Origin: Candidatus Rokuibacteriota bacterium
Lineage (GTDB): Bacteria > Methylomirabilota > Methylomirabilia > Rokubacteriales > CSP1-6
Direction of reading: 5' to 3'
Assembly: GCA_003220195.1 (NCBI GenBank)
Contig: QHRT01000172.1
Coordinates: 1-7,578, forward strand
DNA length: 7,578 nt
The translations under genes and the position numbers were made by a program. The notes under the pieces are model-generated. The model saw only the letters and a program-made list of their open reading frames with translations, ran no database searches and was not told the DNA's origin. Positions 6,868-7,578 of this stretch are shown piece by piece; position 1 is the first letter of the stretch, and each line of letters starts with the position of its first letter.

Positions 6868-7578
6868 ATGGCTCAGATCAATCGTCGTGACCTGCTGAAG
6901 GGCGCCGCGTCGCTCGGCGTCGTCGGCGCGGTCGCGCACGCCGTGCCCGGGACGGCGGTCGCGCAGACCACCCAGAAGCGCGAGCTGGTCGTCGCCCAGG
7001 GCGGCGACATCGCGGCCTTCGACCCGCACATGTCGACGTCGGCGAACGACATCCGCGTGTCGTTCAACATCTTCGATAATCTGATTTCCCGCCATCCCGA
7101 CCAGAAGCTCTACCCCGGGCTCGCGACGGAATGGAAGCTCGAAGGCCAGGCGACGTGGCGGTTCAAGCTGCGGCCGGGCGTGAAGTTTCACAACGGCGAT
7201 CCGTTCTCGTCCGCCGACGTGAAGGCGAGCCTGGAGCGAACCTACGATCCCGCGGCGAAGACGCGCGTCAACACCGTATTCACGTCGATCGACCGGATCG
7301 AGACCCCGGATGCGCAGACCGTGGTGATCCACACCAAGAAGCCGGATCCGCTGCTCCCGGCCCGTCTCGCGTTCTATGGCGGCCAGATCGTGCCGAAGAA
7401 GCATCTCGAGTCGGTGGGACCGGACACGTTCAACCAGAAGCCGGTCGGGACGGGTCCCGTTCGCTTCGTCAGCTGGACGAAGGACGACAAGGCCGTGCTC
7501 GAGGCCAACCCCGATTACTGGGGCGGCAAGCCGGACTTCGACCGCATGATCTTCCGGGCGATCCCGGAGACCGCGCCG
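6868..7578 (+). CDS. Tat-exported ABC transporter solute-binding protein, family 5 (peptide/nickel type), 3' end cut by window edge
   Basis: The first 237 residues are present; family members usually have about 500-540. It should be a periplasmic substrate-capturing subunit of a DppA/OppA-like ABC importer. The N-terminus has a twin-arginine signal (NRRDLLKGAAS, R6 and R7), a hydrophobic stretch and a likely cleavage after AVA (A32/Q33), so it is probably exported folded. The SBP_bac_5 domain begins at ELVVAQGGDIAAFDPHMS. Family marks are NIFDNLI, LATEWKL and the signature-like FKLRPGVKFHNGDPFSSADVKASLE. VGTGPVRFVSW and ANPDYWGGKPDFDRMIF follow. Permease and ATPase genes would be expected to the right, outside the window. 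The substrate cannot be told: the family takes up peptides, nickel, glutathione, sugars and opines. It has its own promoter and a strong ribosome site. Confidence 0.93.
   Translation, partial: MAQINRRDLLKGAASLGVVGAVAHAVPGTAVAQTTQKRELVVAQGGDIAAFDPHMSTSANDIRVSFNIFDNLISRHPDQKLYPGLATEWKLEGQATWRFKLRPGVKFHNGDPFSSADVKASLERTYDPAAKTRVNTVFTSIDRIETPDAQTVVIHTKKPDPLLPARLAFYGGQIVPKKHLESVGPDTFNQKPVGTGPVRFVSWTKDDKAVLEANPDYWGGKPDFDRMIFRAIPETAP

Noticed and set aside
6765..6881. Repeat CAGATCAAT at 6765-6773 and 6873-6881 either side of the SBP promoter
   Set aside because: Both copies lie inside coding sequence (the kinase tail and the SBP N-terminus), and nine bases are too few to argue for a site.
5407..7404. 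Leftward open frame (about 665 residues) opposite the kinase end and the solute-binding protein
   Set aside because: It runs across two genes and a strong promoter, is Arg/Asp/His-rich and has no domain.

Overview
The window is very GC-rich and carries four protein-coding genes on two strands. It reads like a chromosomal segment of a free-living, possibly uncultured soil or subsurface bacterium. A Tat-exported family 5 solute-binding protein, a soluble four-GAF hybrid kinase and a KimA-like potassium permease would fit lineages such as Rokubacteria/NC10, Acidobacteria or deep Proteobacteria. That placement is an impression from gene content and codon bias, not a measured result. I see no rRNA, tRNA, CRISPR array, transposase or phage gene.

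The left half (about 1-3188) is read leftward and encodes two ion transporters in the order mgtE then kimA. The first is a complete MgtE-type magnesium channel with its N-domain, CBS pair and five-helix pore. It is followed after 83 bp by a KimA/YdaO-type potassium importer of the APC superfamily. The kimA gene starts inside the window and runs off its left edge about 25-30 residues before its expected end. All the ion-binding residues that I recall for Bacillus subtilis KimA and checked are present. The pair looks like a small Mg2+/K+ homeostasis operon.

A divergent gap of about 200 bp (3171-3384) separates mgtE from the rightward genes. It contains a perfect 10-bp inverted repeat, a second weaker hairpin and an 11-bp direct repeat, so it is the likely control region for both directions.

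The right half is read rightward. A hybrid sensor histidine kinase of about 1136 residues has the order GAF-GAF-GAF-GAF-HisKA-HATPase-REC. Its sensory half is an internal tandem duplication of a two-GAF module with a 360-residue period. It has no membrane segment, so it should sense something in the cytoplasm. Its stop codon overlaps the -35 box of a near-consensus sigma70-type promoter (TTGACA, 18 bp, TATAAA). That promoter, with a strong AGGAGG ribosome site, leads into a Tat-secreted ABC-transporter solute-binding protein of the peptide/nickel family, which is cut by the right edge.

The transporters and the kinase share a control region, which makes a regulatory link conceivable, but nothing in the sequence proves one. 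I see no clearly unprecedented system. The most unusual items are the duplicated GAF tandem, the mgtE-kimA pairing and the structured divergent intergenic region.
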